A DNA stretch of 64,000 bases, from positions 437,425 through 501,424 of the forward strand of contig JABMLH010000002.1 of NCBI GenBank assembly GCA_013205085.1, in the 5' to 3' direction. The notes beneath the pieces were generated by a model. That model ran no database searches. It was not told the origin of the DNA and saw only the letters and a program-made list of their open reading frames with translations. The position numbers and the translations under genes are program-made. Positions 1 to 10,142 of the stretch are shown one piece after another (positions within the stretch are counted from its first letter, which is position 1; every line of letters begins with the position of its first letter). The stretch comes from Microbacteriaceae bacterium VKM Ac-2854. GTDB taxonomy: Bacteria > Actinomycetota > Actinomycetes > Actinomycetales > Microbacteriaceae.

Positions 1-1014
1 ATCCCGAGGTGACGGTGCCCTGCACCTGGGAGGCGCCGGCCAAGCCGAGCAGACCGCCCGAGATCAGCATCGCGTAGACGTACATGTTCTTCACGTTCAT
101 ACCGGCCACGCGTGCCGCGTTCGGGTTCTCACCGACGGCGCGGAACTTGAAGCCGAGGCTGGAGCGGTTCAGGATCCACCAGACCGCGACGGTGGCGATG
201 ATCGCGAAGACGAAGCCGATGTTCAGCGCGTAGTTCGAGCCGAGCAGGGACGGGAAGATGGCCGTCTCCTTCATCGCGGGCGACTTGGGATTGTTCGAGC
301 CGGGAGCCTGGAGGGCACCGGGGGTGCGCAGCAGGAAGGCGATCAGGTAGAAAGCGACGTAGTTCAGCATGATCGTGAGGATCACCTCGTGCGCACCCGT
401 GCGCGCCTTGATCACGCCGACGATGCCGCCCCAGAGGGCACCACCGATGACGCCGGCCACCGTGGCGATCAGCATGTGCACGCCCCACGGCAGGTCGAAC
501 GAGAATCCGACCCAGCCGGCGCACGCGGCCGCGATCAGCATCTGGCCGCGACCACCGATGTTGAACAGGCCGACGCGGAAGGCGAGGGCCACACCCAGTC
601 CGCCGGCGATCAGCGGCGTCGCGAACGCGAGGGTGTCGAACAGCGGCTTGATGCCGTTCGCGAAGCCGTCGCGGCGGAAGTTGTAGATCGAGCCCTGGAA
701 CAGAGAGGTGTACGCACCGGCGACGGCGTTCCACACCGCCGCGATGGTGTCGCCCGGTCGGGCGAAGAAGTAGCCGGCTGCGGCCTGCACCTTCTCGTCG
801 GTGAACGAGATCAGGATGCCGCCCGCCACCAGGGAGAGCACCACGGCCAGCACCGACATCAGCGCGCTGGAGGAGAGGATCTCGCGCAGGATGCGGTTGG
901 CCTCCGGGGCCTCCGCCGCGGGCCGCACCTCCTGCTTGGGCTTCTGGCCGGGCTCGAGGCCGGTCTTCTGCTCGGTCTCCGCGTCGGGATCGACCGGAGG
1001 GAGTTGGCTGTCGC

Positions 1015-1018
<4 letters not shown>
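1..1018 (-). CDS. BMP-type nucleoside ABC transporter permease (partial)
   Basis: Integral membrane subunit of an ABC importer of the basic-membrane-protein family, which typically takes up nucleosides. The gene runs off the left edge, so the C-terminus is missing. GTG start at 1018 gives MSDSQLPPVDPD, a hydrophilic Gln/Glu-rich N-terminal tail, then several hydrophobic segments with permease motifs such as FRVGLFNIGGRGQ and AHEVILTIMLNY. The start overlaps the stop of the upstream ATPase gene by GTGA, so the two are translationally coupled. A second permease would be expected beyond the window edge. The substrate is inferred from family and neighbours only. Confidence 0.9.
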
Positions 1019-2535
<1,517 letters not shown>

Positions 2536-2581
2536 GTCACCCAATCTACTGTCGCCGGTGCGCGGCGCCGCACAAAAGGAG

Positions 2582-2620
2582 AGGCCGGTCGGCCCGCTGT
2601 TCAAGCGGGCCGACCGGCCT
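2582..2620 (-). terminator. Hairpin between bmpA and the ATPase gene
   Basis: A perfect 17-bp stem (AGGCCGGTCGGCCCGCT pairing with its complement) with a 5-nt loop. It lies just 3' of the binding-protein gene and before the ATPase gene. It probably stops or attenuates part of the transcription, which would leave more binding protein than transporter, a common arrangement in ABC operons. There is no clear U-tract. Confidence 0.7.
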
Positions 2621-2629
2621 GGAGGAGGA

Positions 2630-3715
2630 TTACTCCGCAGCCGGAGCCGAAGGCGACTCGACGGTGATCGAGCCGTCGACGATGCCCGCCTTGATGTCGT
2701 CGAGCTCACCCGAGAGGGCGGCGTCGACCTTGGACTCGAAGTCGTGGAACGGCGCGATGCCGACTCCGTCGTTCTCCAGGGTTCCGACGAACGGCGTCGC
2801 GTCGAACGAGCCGTCGGCCGCGGCCTCGGTCACGTCCTGCACACCGACCGAGATGCCCTTGAGCACCGAGGTCAGGTAGAGGTCCTTCGCGTCCGGGTAG
2901 GTCTCGTAGAGGTCGGCGTCGACACCGATCATCGAGATCTCCTTGTTGGAGTCGCGGATCGCCTCGATGGCCGACTGGAAGATCGGGCCGCCGACGGGGA
3001 GGATGACGTCGGCGTTCTGGTCGATCAGGGCCTGAGCGGTCGACTTGGCGGCCGTACCGGCCTCGAAGCCGCCGGTGAACGAACCGGTCTGAGCGGCGAC
3101 GTCCCAGCCGACGACCTTGACGTCCTTGCTCTTCTGCTCGTTGAAGTACGCGACACCGTCCGCGAAGCCGTCCATGAAGATGGTGACGGTCGGGATCTGC
3201 ATACCGCCGAAGGTGCCGACGGTGCCGGTCTTCGAGTAGCTCGCCGCCGCGTAGCCGGCCAGGAAGGCCGCCTGCGAGGTGTCGAAGGTGATCGGCTTGA
3301 CGTTGTCAGCCGTGATCGACGAGTCGTCGATGATGGCGAAGTCGACGTCGGTGTTCGCCTCGGCCGCGGCCTTGGTCGCGTCCGCGAGCAGGAAGCCGAC
3401 GGTGACGATCAGGTTGCAGCCCTGGTCGACGAGGTTGTCGATGTTGGGGGCGAAGTCGGTGTCCGCAGCGGACTCGACCTTGATCGGCTCGACGCCGAGC
3501 GTCTTCGCCGCGGCGTCGAGGCCCTCGGAACCGAGCTGGTTGAACGACTTGTCGTCGAATCCGCCCGAGTCGGAGACCATGCAGGGCAGGAAGTCGCTGG
3601 CGCCGGCCGCGGACGAGGAATCGTCGGACGGAGCGGATGCACAACCGGCGAGAAGGGCGGTCACGCCGAGCGCGGCGAGACCGGTGAAGGTCGCCTTACG
3701 CGTGGTGATAGTCAA
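2630..3715 (-). CDS. BMP family ABC transporter substrate-binding lipoprotein
   Basis: Extracellular lipid-anchored receptor of the importer. The N-terminus is a type II signal peptide ending in lipobox LLAGC, with the acylated Cys at residue 25. The mature part starts with a Ser/Ala/Asp-rich linker and then shows BMP/PnrA features: SDSGGFDDKSFNQ near the start, LIVTVGFLLADAT, and DVILPVGGPIFQSAIEAI. 361 residues, normal for the family. The start is TTG at 3715, supported by a GGAGG ribosome-binding site 6-7 nt upstream. First gene of a minus-strand operon with the ATPase and permease. Nucleoside binding is inferred from the family. Confidence 0.92.
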   Translation of the reverse strand: MTITTRKATFTGLAALGVTALLAGCASAPSDDSSSAAGASDFLPCMVSDSGGFDDKSFNQLGSEGLDAAAKTLGVEPIKVESAADTDFAPNIDNLVDQGCNLIVTVGFLLADATKAAAEANTDVDFAIIDDSSITADNVKPITFDTSQAAFLAGYAAASYSKTGTVGTFGGMQIPTVTIFMDGFADGVAYFNEQKSKDVKVVGWDVAAQTGSFTGGFEAGTAAKSTAQALIDQNADVILPVGGPIFQSAIEAIRDSNKEISMIGVDADLYETYPDAKDLYLTSVLKGISVGVQDVTEAAADGSFDATPFVGTLENDGVGIAPFHDFESKVDAALSGELDDIKAGIVDGSITVESPSAPAAE

Positions 3716-3892
3716 GATTGTCCTCCAAGGTGCTGCCCCGCAAGGAAGGGGGCCGTGATGATCCTCACGTTACCCAATGTGACGAACGGCTCAGACGACG
3801 AGCAGCTTTCGCTCCCGAACAGTTACAAAGCCGAGGCCTCGTCGTAACGCAACCGAAACGTCGGGAGGGCGGCCTCACCGGATCGGCGTTGC

Positions 3893-3973
3893 CGAGATTC
3901 ACGTGCGCGGACGAGGTGCCCCGCCGCGGCGGGGCACCTCGTCCGTAGAGCAGAATCTCGCGAAATTTCGGGA
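3893..3973. repeat. Intergenic palindromic repeat, family A, copy 1
   Basis: Contains a perfect 38-bp palindrome at 3908-3945 (arm CGGACGAGGTGCCCCGCCG) flanked by outer inverted arms GAGATTC (left) and GAATCTCGCGAAATTTC (right). The same outer arm and a related central GGACGAG hairpin recur at 16115-16240 and 48720-48876. This copy lies 3' of manC and upstream of the BMP operon. It may work as a terminator or be a REP-like element. Confidence 0.75.
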
Positions 3974-3984
3974 GGTAGGGGGGG

Positions 3985-5118
3985 TTAGAGGACGTCGGTG
4001 CGGCCCGAGACGCGGAGGGCGTCGACGACGCCCTTGACTTTTTGGGCGTTCTCCGTGGTGGTGACGAGGAGGGCGTCGGGGGTGTCCACGACGACGATGT
4101 CCTTCACACCGATCAGCGCGATGGTGCGCTCACCGTTGGAGACGACGATGCCGGTCGCGGAGTCGGAGAGCACGCGGGCACCCTCACCGAGGATGGCGAG
4201 GTCCGACTTGAAGCCGCTGGCGTGCAGCTTGGCGATGGAGGCGAAGTCTCCCACGTCGTCCCAGCTGAAGTGCGCGGGCACCACGGCGAGCTTGCCGGCG
4301 GCGGCCGCCGGCTCGGCGACCGAGTAGTCGATGGCGATCTTGGTGAGCCCGGGCCAGATGCGGTCGACGACCGCGCCGCGCTCAGGGGTGTCCCAGGCCT
4401 CGGCCAGCTCGAGGATGCCGGCGAGCAGCGCGGGCTGCGACGTGCCGAGTTCTTCGAGCAGCCGGTCGGCGCGCGCGATGAACATGCCGGCGTTCCAGAG
4501 GTACTGGCCGCTCTTGACGTACTTGCGGGCGGTGGCGACATCGGGCTTCTCCACGAAGGAGTCGACCGCGAGGGTGTGCGGCGCGTCGTCGATGCCGAGC
4601 TCCGCGCCGGTGTGGATGTATCCGAAGCCGATCGCCGGCTCGGTCGGCGTGATGCCGATCGTCGCGATGTAGCCCGCGTCCGCGGCGATCACGGCCTCGG
4701 CCACCGCATCGCGGAACAGCTGCTGCCCGCCGATCACGTGATCGGCGGCGAAGGAGCCGATGATCACGCCCGGCTCGCGCCGTTCGAGGATGGCCGCAGC
4801 CAGACCGATCGCGGCGGAGGAGTCGCGCGGCTCGCTCTCCAGCACGACGTTCTTGTCCTCGAGCGAGGTCAGCTGCTGCTCCACCGCCGCGCGGTGCGCT
4901 CGGCCGGTGACGACCATCACCCGGTCCTCGCCCGAGATCGGCGCGAGCCGGTCCCACGTGTCGCGCAGGAGCGTCTGGCCGGAGCCGGTCAGATCGTGCA
5001 GGAATTTGGGCGCGTCCGCGCGGGACAGCGGCCAGAGGCGCGAGCCGATGCCGCCGGCGGGGATCACGCTGTAGAAGCGTTCGAGAGGGCTACGCCCGTC
5101 GGTCTGAGGTGCAGTCAT
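3985..5118 (-). CDS. manC: Mannose-1-phosphate guanylyltransferase
   Basis: Makes GDP-mannose from GTP and mannose-1-phosphate in the cytoplasm, supplying mannosyl donors for glycolipids, cell-wall glycans and protein mannosylation. The nucleotidyltransferase signature PAGGIGSRLWPLSR lies near residue 20. It is followed by FLHDLTGSGQTLLRDT, FAADHVIG and FVEKPDVATA, and by NAGMFIARAD in the second half. At 377 residues it is the single-domain form, without the C-terminal phosphomannose isomerase cupin of bifunctional enzymes. The divergently transcribed neighbour is a GT4 mannosyltransferase-like gene, which fits use of the product. Confidence 0.92.
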   Translation of the reverse strand: MTAPQTDGRSPLERFYSVIPAGGIGSRLWPLSRADAPKFLHDLTGSGQTLLRDTWDRLAPISGEDRVMVVTGRAHRAAVEQQLTSLEDKNVVLESEPRDSSAAIGLAAAILERREPGVIIGSFAADHVIGGQQLFRDAVAEAVIAADAGYIATIGITPTEPAIGFGYIHTGAELGIDDAPHTLAVDSFVEKPDVATARKYVKSGQYLWNAGMFIARADRLLEELGTSQPALLAGILELAEAWDTPERGAVVDRIWPGLTKIAIDYSVAEPAAAAGKLAVVPAHFSWDDVGDFASIAKLHASGFKSDLAILGEGARVLSDSATGIVVSNGERTIALIGVKDIVVVDTPDALLVTTTENAQKVKGVVDALRVSGRTDVL

Positions 5119-5205
5119 TCGGGCAGGATACCGGGCGAGCGCTCCGAAGCCGCCCGTTCATCCGTCTGCGCGTCGCCGTTCACCCCTGCGACCTAGCCTC
5201 CCCCT

Positions 5206-6354
5206 GTGAGAGTCGCCGTCGTCACCGAGAGTTTCCTACCCTCCCTCAACGGAGTCACCACCAGCGTGCTGCGCGTGCTCGAGCAGTTCGCCGAGCGCGG
5301 CATCGAGGCGCTCGTGCTGTGCCCGAACGCCGGCGCGCCGCGCGAATACGCCGGTCACCGCGTGATTCAGCTGCCGGCGCTCGCGTACCGCGACTTCCCC
5401 GTCGGTCTGCCCAATCCGGCGATGGCCAAGGCGCTGGCGGCGTTCCGACCCGACATCGTGCACGCGGCCTCGCCCTTCCTGCTCGGCGGGCAGGCGATCG
5501 CCGCTGCGGCACGGACGGGGGTACCCAGCGTGGCCGTCTATCAGACCGACGTCGCCCGATTCGCCGCGCGCTACGGCATCCGTGGCGCCCGTGCACTGGC
5601 GTGGAAGGTGATCGCCTCGGTGCACGCGCAGGCGACCCTGACCCTCGCGCCGTCCTCCAGCGCGATGGAGGATCTGCACGCGGCCGGCATCGAGCGGACC
5701 GCGCTCTGGGGTCGCGGCGTGCAGAGCGAGCGCTTCCACCCGCGGGCGCGGGCGAGCAGCTACGCGCAGGATGCCCGCGCCGGACTCGGCGAGGACGTGC
5801 TGGTCGGCTACATCGGTCGGCTCTCACCCGACAAGCGGGTCGAGCGGCTCGCCGCGATCGACTCGCTGCCGCGCACCCGCCTGCTCATCGGCGGCCACGG
5901 CCCGTCGGCCGGCTCGGTGCGTGCTGCGCTCGGTGCCGACACCGTCTTCACCGGGCGACTGGACGGCGAGCGCCTGCCGGCGACCTACGCGGCCCTGGAC
6001 ATCTTCGTGCACACCGGAACGGAGGAGACCTTCGGCCAGAGCATCCAGGAGGCGCACGCCTCGGGCATCCCGGTGGTCGCCCCGCACGCCGGCGGGCCCA
6101 GCGATCTGATCGAGCACGGCGTGGACGGCCTCTTCTACGCTCCGGAGAGCGACTTCGACCTCCGCCGCCAGGTCGCACGACTCGTCGCCGACTCGGTGCT
6201 GCGCGCTCGGATGGGCGAGGCCGGTCGACGCCGCGTTCTCGGCCGCACGTGGAGCGTCGTCACCGACGAGCTGCTCGCGCACTACGCCGGCGCACGGGAA
6301 CTCCCCCGGTACACCACAGGCGCAGCCCAGACCGACCGGCTAAGGCTCACCTAA
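5206..6354 (+). CDS. Glycosyltransferase family 4, probable GDP-mannose-dependent mannosyltransferase
   Basis: A GT-B fold retaining glycosyltransferase of 382 residues. It starts at GTG 5206 with the typical MRVAVVTESFLPSLNGV acceptor-site loop. The C-terminal donor domain has LVGYIGRLSPDKRVERL, a nucleotide-sugar region, and the EX7E motif in EETFGQSIQEAHASG followed by PVVAPHAGGPSDLI. It resembles mycobacterial PimB'/MgtA-type alpha-mannosyltransferases that build phosphatidylinositol mannosides or mannosyl-glucuronosyl lipids. The adjacent GDP-mannose synthase gene supports mannose as donor sugar. The acceptor is not determinable from sequence. Confidence 0.85.
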   Translation: MRVAVVTESFLPSLNGVTTSVLRVLEQFAERGIEALVLCPNAGAPREYAGHRVIQLPALAYRDFPVGLPNPAMAKALAAFRPDIVHAASPFLLGGQAIAAAARTGVPSVAVYQTDVARFAARYGIRGARALAWKVIASVHAQATLTLAPSSSAMEDLHAAGIERTALWGRGVQSERFHPRARASSYAQDARAGLGEDVLVGYIGRLSPDKRVERLAAIDSLPRTRLLIGGHGPSAGSVRAALGADTVFTGRLDGERLPATYAALDIFVHTGTEETFGQSIQEAHASGIPVVAPHAGGPSDLIEHGVDGLFYAPESDFDLRRQVARLVADSVLRARMGEAGRRRVLGRTWSVVTDELLAHYAGARELPRYTTGAAQTDRLRLT

Positions 6355-6485
6355 AGAGCGTTCGCCCCGGCTGCCCGCATACACTGATCGGGCGAGAATC
6401 GCGTCGTTCTTCCGCTGCCTTCATCCCCTCGGATGCACCATCTCCACTGCAGCGGAGGGGCGCTCACAACCAGGGAGGGTTGTTC

Positions 6486-6914
6486 GTGTCTGTTCAAACA
6501 GCAGGAACCCTCGCGGCCAAGAAGGCAGGGAAGATCCGGCGTCCGGCCGGCACCCTGTATCGCGGTCGCGAAGGCATGTGGTCGTGGGTCCTGCATCGGA
6601 TCACCGGCGTGGCGATCTTCTTCTTCCTCCTCGTGCACGTGCTCGACTCGGCGCTGATCCTGGTCAGCCCGGAGGCGTACGACGCCGTGATCGGCACCTA
6701 CAAGAACCCGATCATGGGCCTCGGCGAGACCGGCCTGGTCGGCGCGATCGCGTTCCACGCCCTCAACGGCCTGCGGATCATCCTGGTCGACTTCTGGAGC
6801 TGGGCGACGAAGAACCAGCGCGTCCTCTTCTGGGTCGTGATCGGCCTCTGGGTCGTGCTGATGCTCGGCTTCGCGCCGCGCCACCTCATCAACGTTTTCA
6901 GCGAGGGCCACTGA
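6486..6914 (+). CDS. sdhC: Succinate dehydrogenase cytochrome b556 subunit
   Basis: Membrane anchor subunit of complex II, which holds haem b and the quinone site. 142 residues with three predicted transmembrane segments. The conserved WVLHRITGV stands before helix I, and FHALNGLRIILVDFW around helix II carries the probable haem-ligand His. GTG start at 6486 follows a GGGAGG ribosome-binding site. An in-frame reading into upstream sequence is not supported. First gene of sdhCDAB; its TGA overlaps the sdhD ATG by one base. Confidence 0.93.
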   Translation: MSVQTAGTLAAKKAGKIRRPAGTLYRGREGMWSWVLHRITGVAIFFFLLVHVLDSALILVSPEAYDAVIGTYKNPIMGLGETGLVGAIAFHALNGLRIILVDFWSWATKNQRVLFWVVIGLWVVLMLGFAPRHLINVFSEGH

Positions 6915-7354
6915 TGACCACCGTCGCCGCACCCCGTACCCCCGTCACCCCGCGCAAGTCCGGCACCAACTGGGAGAAGTGGGGCTGGATCTACATGCGC
7001 GTCTCCGGCGTGCTGCTGGTCGTGCTGATCTTCGGCCACCTCATCTTCAACCTGCTCCTCGGCGACGGCATCAAGGCCATCGACTTCGGTTTCGTGGGCG
7101 GCAAGCTCGCGAATCCGTTCTGGCAGTGGTGGGACGTCCTGATGCTGTGGCTCGCCCTCATCCACGGCGGCAACGGCATGCGCACGCTGGTGAACGACTA
7201 CGCCACCTCCCCGGTGCTCGCGAAGGCGTTCAAGTTCGGCATCCTCGCCGCGGTCGTGCTGCTGATCATCCTCGGCACCTGCGCGGTCTTCCTGTTCGAC
7301 CCGTGCCCCGCCGGCGCGAACCCCGATCTCGTCGCGTCGTTCTGCAACGCGTAG
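6914..7354 (+). CDS. sdhD: Succinate dehydrogenase hydrophobic membrane anchor subunit
   Basis: Second membrane anchor of complex II, 146 residues with three transmembrane helices. YMRVSGVLLVVLIFGHLIF near residue 30 includes a probable haem-ligand His. LALIHGGNGMRTLVNDY matches the conserved loop before helix III in actinobacterial SdhD. Translation is coupled to sdhC through a TGATG junction. The Cys-containing C-terminal tail after the last helix is short. Confidence 0.9.
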   Translation: MTTVAAPRTPVTPRKSGTNWEKWGWIYMRVSGVLLVVLIFGHLIFNLLLGDGIKAIDFGFVGGKLANPFWQWWDVLMLWLALIHGGNGMRTLVNDYATSPVLAKAFKFGILAAVVLLIILGTCAVFLFDPCPAGANPDLVASFCNA

Positions 7355-7385
7355 CCTTCCCGCCTTATAACGGAGCCCGAATCTC

Positions 7386-9197
7386 GTGAGCACTACTTCC
7401 CCGGACACGTCCGCATCGACCCTCGTCGACGGCGTGCACTACCACCAGTTCGACGTCGTCATCGTGGGCGCCGGCGGCGCCGGCATGCGCGCCGCGATCG
7501 AGGCCGGCCCCCAGGCCAAGACCGCCGTGATCTCCAAGCTCTACCCCACCCGCTCCCACACGGGCGCGGCGCAGGGCGGCATGGCCGCGGCGCTCGCGAA
7601 CGTCGAGGAGGACAGCTGGGAGTGGCACACCTTCGACACGGTGAAGGGCGGCGACTACCTCGTCGACCAGGACTCCGCGGAGATCCTGGCCAAGGAGGCC
7701 ATCGATGCGGTCATCGACCTCGAGAACATGGGTCTGCCCTTCAACCGCACGGATGAGGGCAAGATCGACCAGCGCCGCTTCGGCGGTCACACCCGCGACC
7801 ACGGCAAGGCGCCCGTGCGTCGCGCCTGCTACGCGGCCGACCGCACCGGTCACATGATCCTGCAGACGCTGTTCCAGAACTGCGTCAAGCTCGGAATCAA
7901 CTTCTTCAACGAGTTCTACGTGCTCGACCTGGTGATGAGCGAGGTGGATGGTCGCCGTCAGCCCTCGGGTGTCGTCGCCTACGAGCTGTCGACCGGCGAG
8001 CTGCACGTGTTCCAGGCCAAGGCGATCATCTTCGCCACCGGCGGCTTCGGCAAGATCTACAAGACCACCTCCAACGCGCACACCCTCACCGGTGACGGCG
8101 TGGGCATCATCTGGCGCAAGGGCCTGCCGCTGGAGGACATGGAGTTCTTCCAGTTCCACCCGACCGGCCTGGCCGGCCTGGGCATTCTGCTCACGGAGGG
8201 CGCGAGAGGCGAGGGCGCGATCCTGCGCAACGCCTCCGGTGAGCGCTTCATGGAGCGCTACGCCCCCACCATCAAGGACCTCGCGCCGCGCGACATCGTC
8301 GCCCGCTGCATGGTGCAGGAGGTGGCGGAGGGCCGCGGTGCCGGACCGCACAAGGACTACGTGCTGCTGGACTGCACCCACCTCGGCGCCGAGGTGCTCG
8401 AGACCAAGCTGCCCGACATCACCGAGTTCGCGCGCACGTACCTCGGCGTCGATCCCGTCGTCGAGCCGGTACCGGTGATGCCGACCGCGCACTACGCGAT
8501 GGGCGGCATCCCCACCAACAACGACGCCCAGGTGCTCTCGGACAACGACACGATCGTGCCCGGCCTGTACGCCGCCGGCGAGTGCGCCTGCGTCTCGGTG
8601 CACGGCTCGAACCGCCTCGGCACCAACTCGCTGCTGGACATCAACGTCTTCGGCAAGCGCAGCGGCAACCACGCCGCCGCCTACTCGCAGACGGTGGAGT
8701 TCACTCCGCTGCCCGAGAACCCGGCCGGCGCGATCAAGGACATGCTCGCCCAGCTGCGCGACTCGGCCGGCACCGAGCGGATCTCCGCGATCCGCAAGGA
8801 GCTGCAGGACGAGATGGACAAGAACGCCCAGGTGTTCCGCACCGACGAGTCGCTGGAGAAGGTGACCGGCACCATCCAGCGCCTGCGCGACCGCTACCGC
8901 AACATCGCGGTGCAGGACAAGGGCAAGCGCTTCAACACCGACCTGCTCGAGGCCGTCGAGCTGGGCTTCCTGCTCGACCTCGCCGAGGTCGTCGTCTACT
9001 CTGCGCGCAACCGCAAGGAGAGCCGCGGCGGTCACATGCGCGACGACTACCCCAAGCGCGACGACGAGAACTACATGCAGCACACGATGGCGTACCTGTC
9101 GGGTGACGCGCACTCCTCCGATGCCGGCGACCACATCCGCCTGGACTGGAAGCCCGTGCGTATGACGCGATACCAGCCGATGGAGAGGAAGTACTAG
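7386..9197 (+). CDS. sdhA: Succinate dehydrogenase flavoprotein subunit
   Basis: Catalytic subunit of complex II, oxidising succinate to fumarate on the cytoplasmic side. 603 residues from GTG 7386. It has the FAD-binding [17 protein letters not shown] near residue 25. [11 protein letters not shown] carries the His expected to bind FAD covalently. [20 protein letters not shown] and the C-terminal [11 protein letters not shown] are substrate- and flavin-site motifs. Full length for the family. It sits between sdhD and sdhB with short gaps. Confidence 0.97.
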   Translation: MSTTSPDTSASTLVDGVHYHQFDVVIVGAGGAGMRAAIEAGPQAKTAVISKLYPTRSHTGAAQGGMAAALANVEEDSWEWHTFDTVKGGDYLVDQDSAEILAKEAIDAVIDLENMGLPFNRTDEGKIDQRRFGGHTRDHGKAPVRRACYAADRTGHMILQTLFQNCVKLGINFFNEFYVLDLVMSEVDGRRQPSGVVAYELSTGELHVFQAKAIIFATGGFGKIYKTTSNAHTLTGDGVGIIWRKGLPLEDMEFFQFHPTGLAGLGILLTEGARGEGAILRNASGERFMERYAPTIKDLAPRDIVARCMVQEVAEGRGAGPHKDYVLLDCTHLGAEVLETKLPDITEFARTYLGVDPVVEPVPVMPTAHYAMGGIPTNNDAQVLSDNDTIVPGLYAAGECACVSVHGSNRLGTNSLLDINVFGKRSGNHAAAYSQTVEFTPLPENPAGAIKDMLAQLRDSAGTERISAIRKELQDEMDKNAQVFRTDESLEKVTGTIQRLRDRYRNIAVQDKGKRFNTDLLEAVELGFLLDLAEVVVYSARNRKESRGGHMRDDYPKRDDENYMQHTMAYLSGDAHSSDAGDHIRLDWKPVRMTRYQPMERKY

Positions 9198-9199
9198 CC

Positions 9200-9964
9200 A
9201 TGAGCACCGCTACCCTCGAGGCCCAGCCGCCCGCCGCGTCCGACGCGCCGGAGAGCTTCACCGTCACCTTCATCATCCGTCGCTTCGACCCCGACGTGGA
9301 CGCCGAGCCGCGCTGGCAGGACTTCGACGTGCAGATGTACTCGACCGACCGCGTGCTGGACGCGCTGCACCAGATCAAGTGGGAGCAGGACGGCTCGCTG
9401 ACGTTCCGCCGCTCCTGTGCGCACGGCATCTGCGGCTCCGACGCGATGCGGATCAACGGCCGTAACCGGCTCGCCTGCAAGACGCTGATCAAGGATCTCG
9501 ACATCTCGCAGCCGATCTACATCGAGGCCATCAAGGGCCTGCCGCTGGAGAAGGACCTCGTCGTCGACATGGATCCGTTCTTCGCGTCGTTCCGCGAGGT
9601 GCAGCCGTTCCTGGTCTCGCGCACTCCCCCGGTGGGCGGCAAGGAGCGCATCCAGTCGGTCGCCGACCGCGCGCGCTTCGACGACACCACCAAGTGCATC
9701 CTCTGCGCCGCGTGCACCTCGTCGTGCCCGGTGTTCTGGACCGACGGTCAGTACTTCGGCCCGGCCGCGATCGTGAACGCGCACCGCTTCATCTTCGACT
9801 CGCGCGACGAGAACGCCGATGTGCGCCTCGACATCCTGAACGACAAGGAAGGCGTGTGGCGCTGCCGCACCACCTTCAACTGCACCGAGGCGTGCCCCCG
9901 CGGCATCCAGATCACCCAGGCGATCGCCGAGGTCAAGCAGGCGGTCATCCGCGGCAAGCGCTAG
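9200..9964 (+). CDS. sdhB: Succinate dehydrogenase iron-sulfur subunit
   Basis: Carries electrons from SdhA to the membrane quinone. 254 residues. All three clusters have their ligands: SCAHGICGSDAM plus a later Cys for [2Fe-2S], CILCAACTSSC for [4Fe-4S], and CRTTFNCTEACPRGI for [3Fe-4S]. It begins two bases after the sdhA stop. Its last 241 bp, stop codon and following terminator are repeated almost exactly at 12438-12735, on the far side of a caspase-kinase gene. This upstream copy is the intact gene. Confidence 0.97.
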   Translation: MSTATLEAQPPAASDAPESFTVTFIIRRFDPDVDAEPRWQDFDVQMYSTDRVLDALHQIKWEQDGSLTFRRSCAHGICGSDAMRINGRNRLACKTLIKDLDISQPIYIEAIKGLPLEKDLVVDMDPFFASFREVQPFLVSRTPPVGGKERIQSVADRARFDDTTKCILCAACTSSCPVFWTDGQYFGPAAIVNAHRFIFDSRDENADVRLDILNDKEGVWRCRTTFNCTEACPRGIQITQAIAEVKQAVIRGKR

Positions 9965-10021
9965 GCGCACCGCTTCGCGAACGGCCCGTCGGAACCCCGG
10001 TTCCGGCGGGCCGTTCGGCGT
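9724..10021. repeat. 298-bp direct repeat, left copy (sdhB 3' end plus terminator)
   Basis: Bases 9724-10021 recur at 12438-12735 with one difference that I could find: T at 9820 against C at 12534, a synonymous GAT/GAC change. The unit covers the end of sdhB, its stop codon and its terminator hairpin. The two copies bound a 2416-bp segment of clearly lower G+C, so they mark an insertion or duplication event. Confidence 0.95.
9978..10017 (+). terminator. sdhCDAB terminator
   Basis: Long hairpin just after the sdhB stop. An 11-bp stem CGAACGGCCCG pairs with CGGGCCGTTCG, then a T-G wobble, then a 7-bp inner stem CGGAACC, with a 2-nt loop. There is no U-tract, as is common in high-G+C actinobacteria. 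The identical hairpin occurs at 12692-12731 in the right repeat copy. Confidence 0.75.
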
Positions 10022-10142
10022 TCCGGGAGGCTGGGGCAGCATGGAACGAGACAGTCGCAAGATTCCTGCCGAAACCGGCGCCGAATATGCTCCGACGTGC
10101 GACAATCGGGCCAAACGTTTTGTCAATGCCGAGAGGATACCG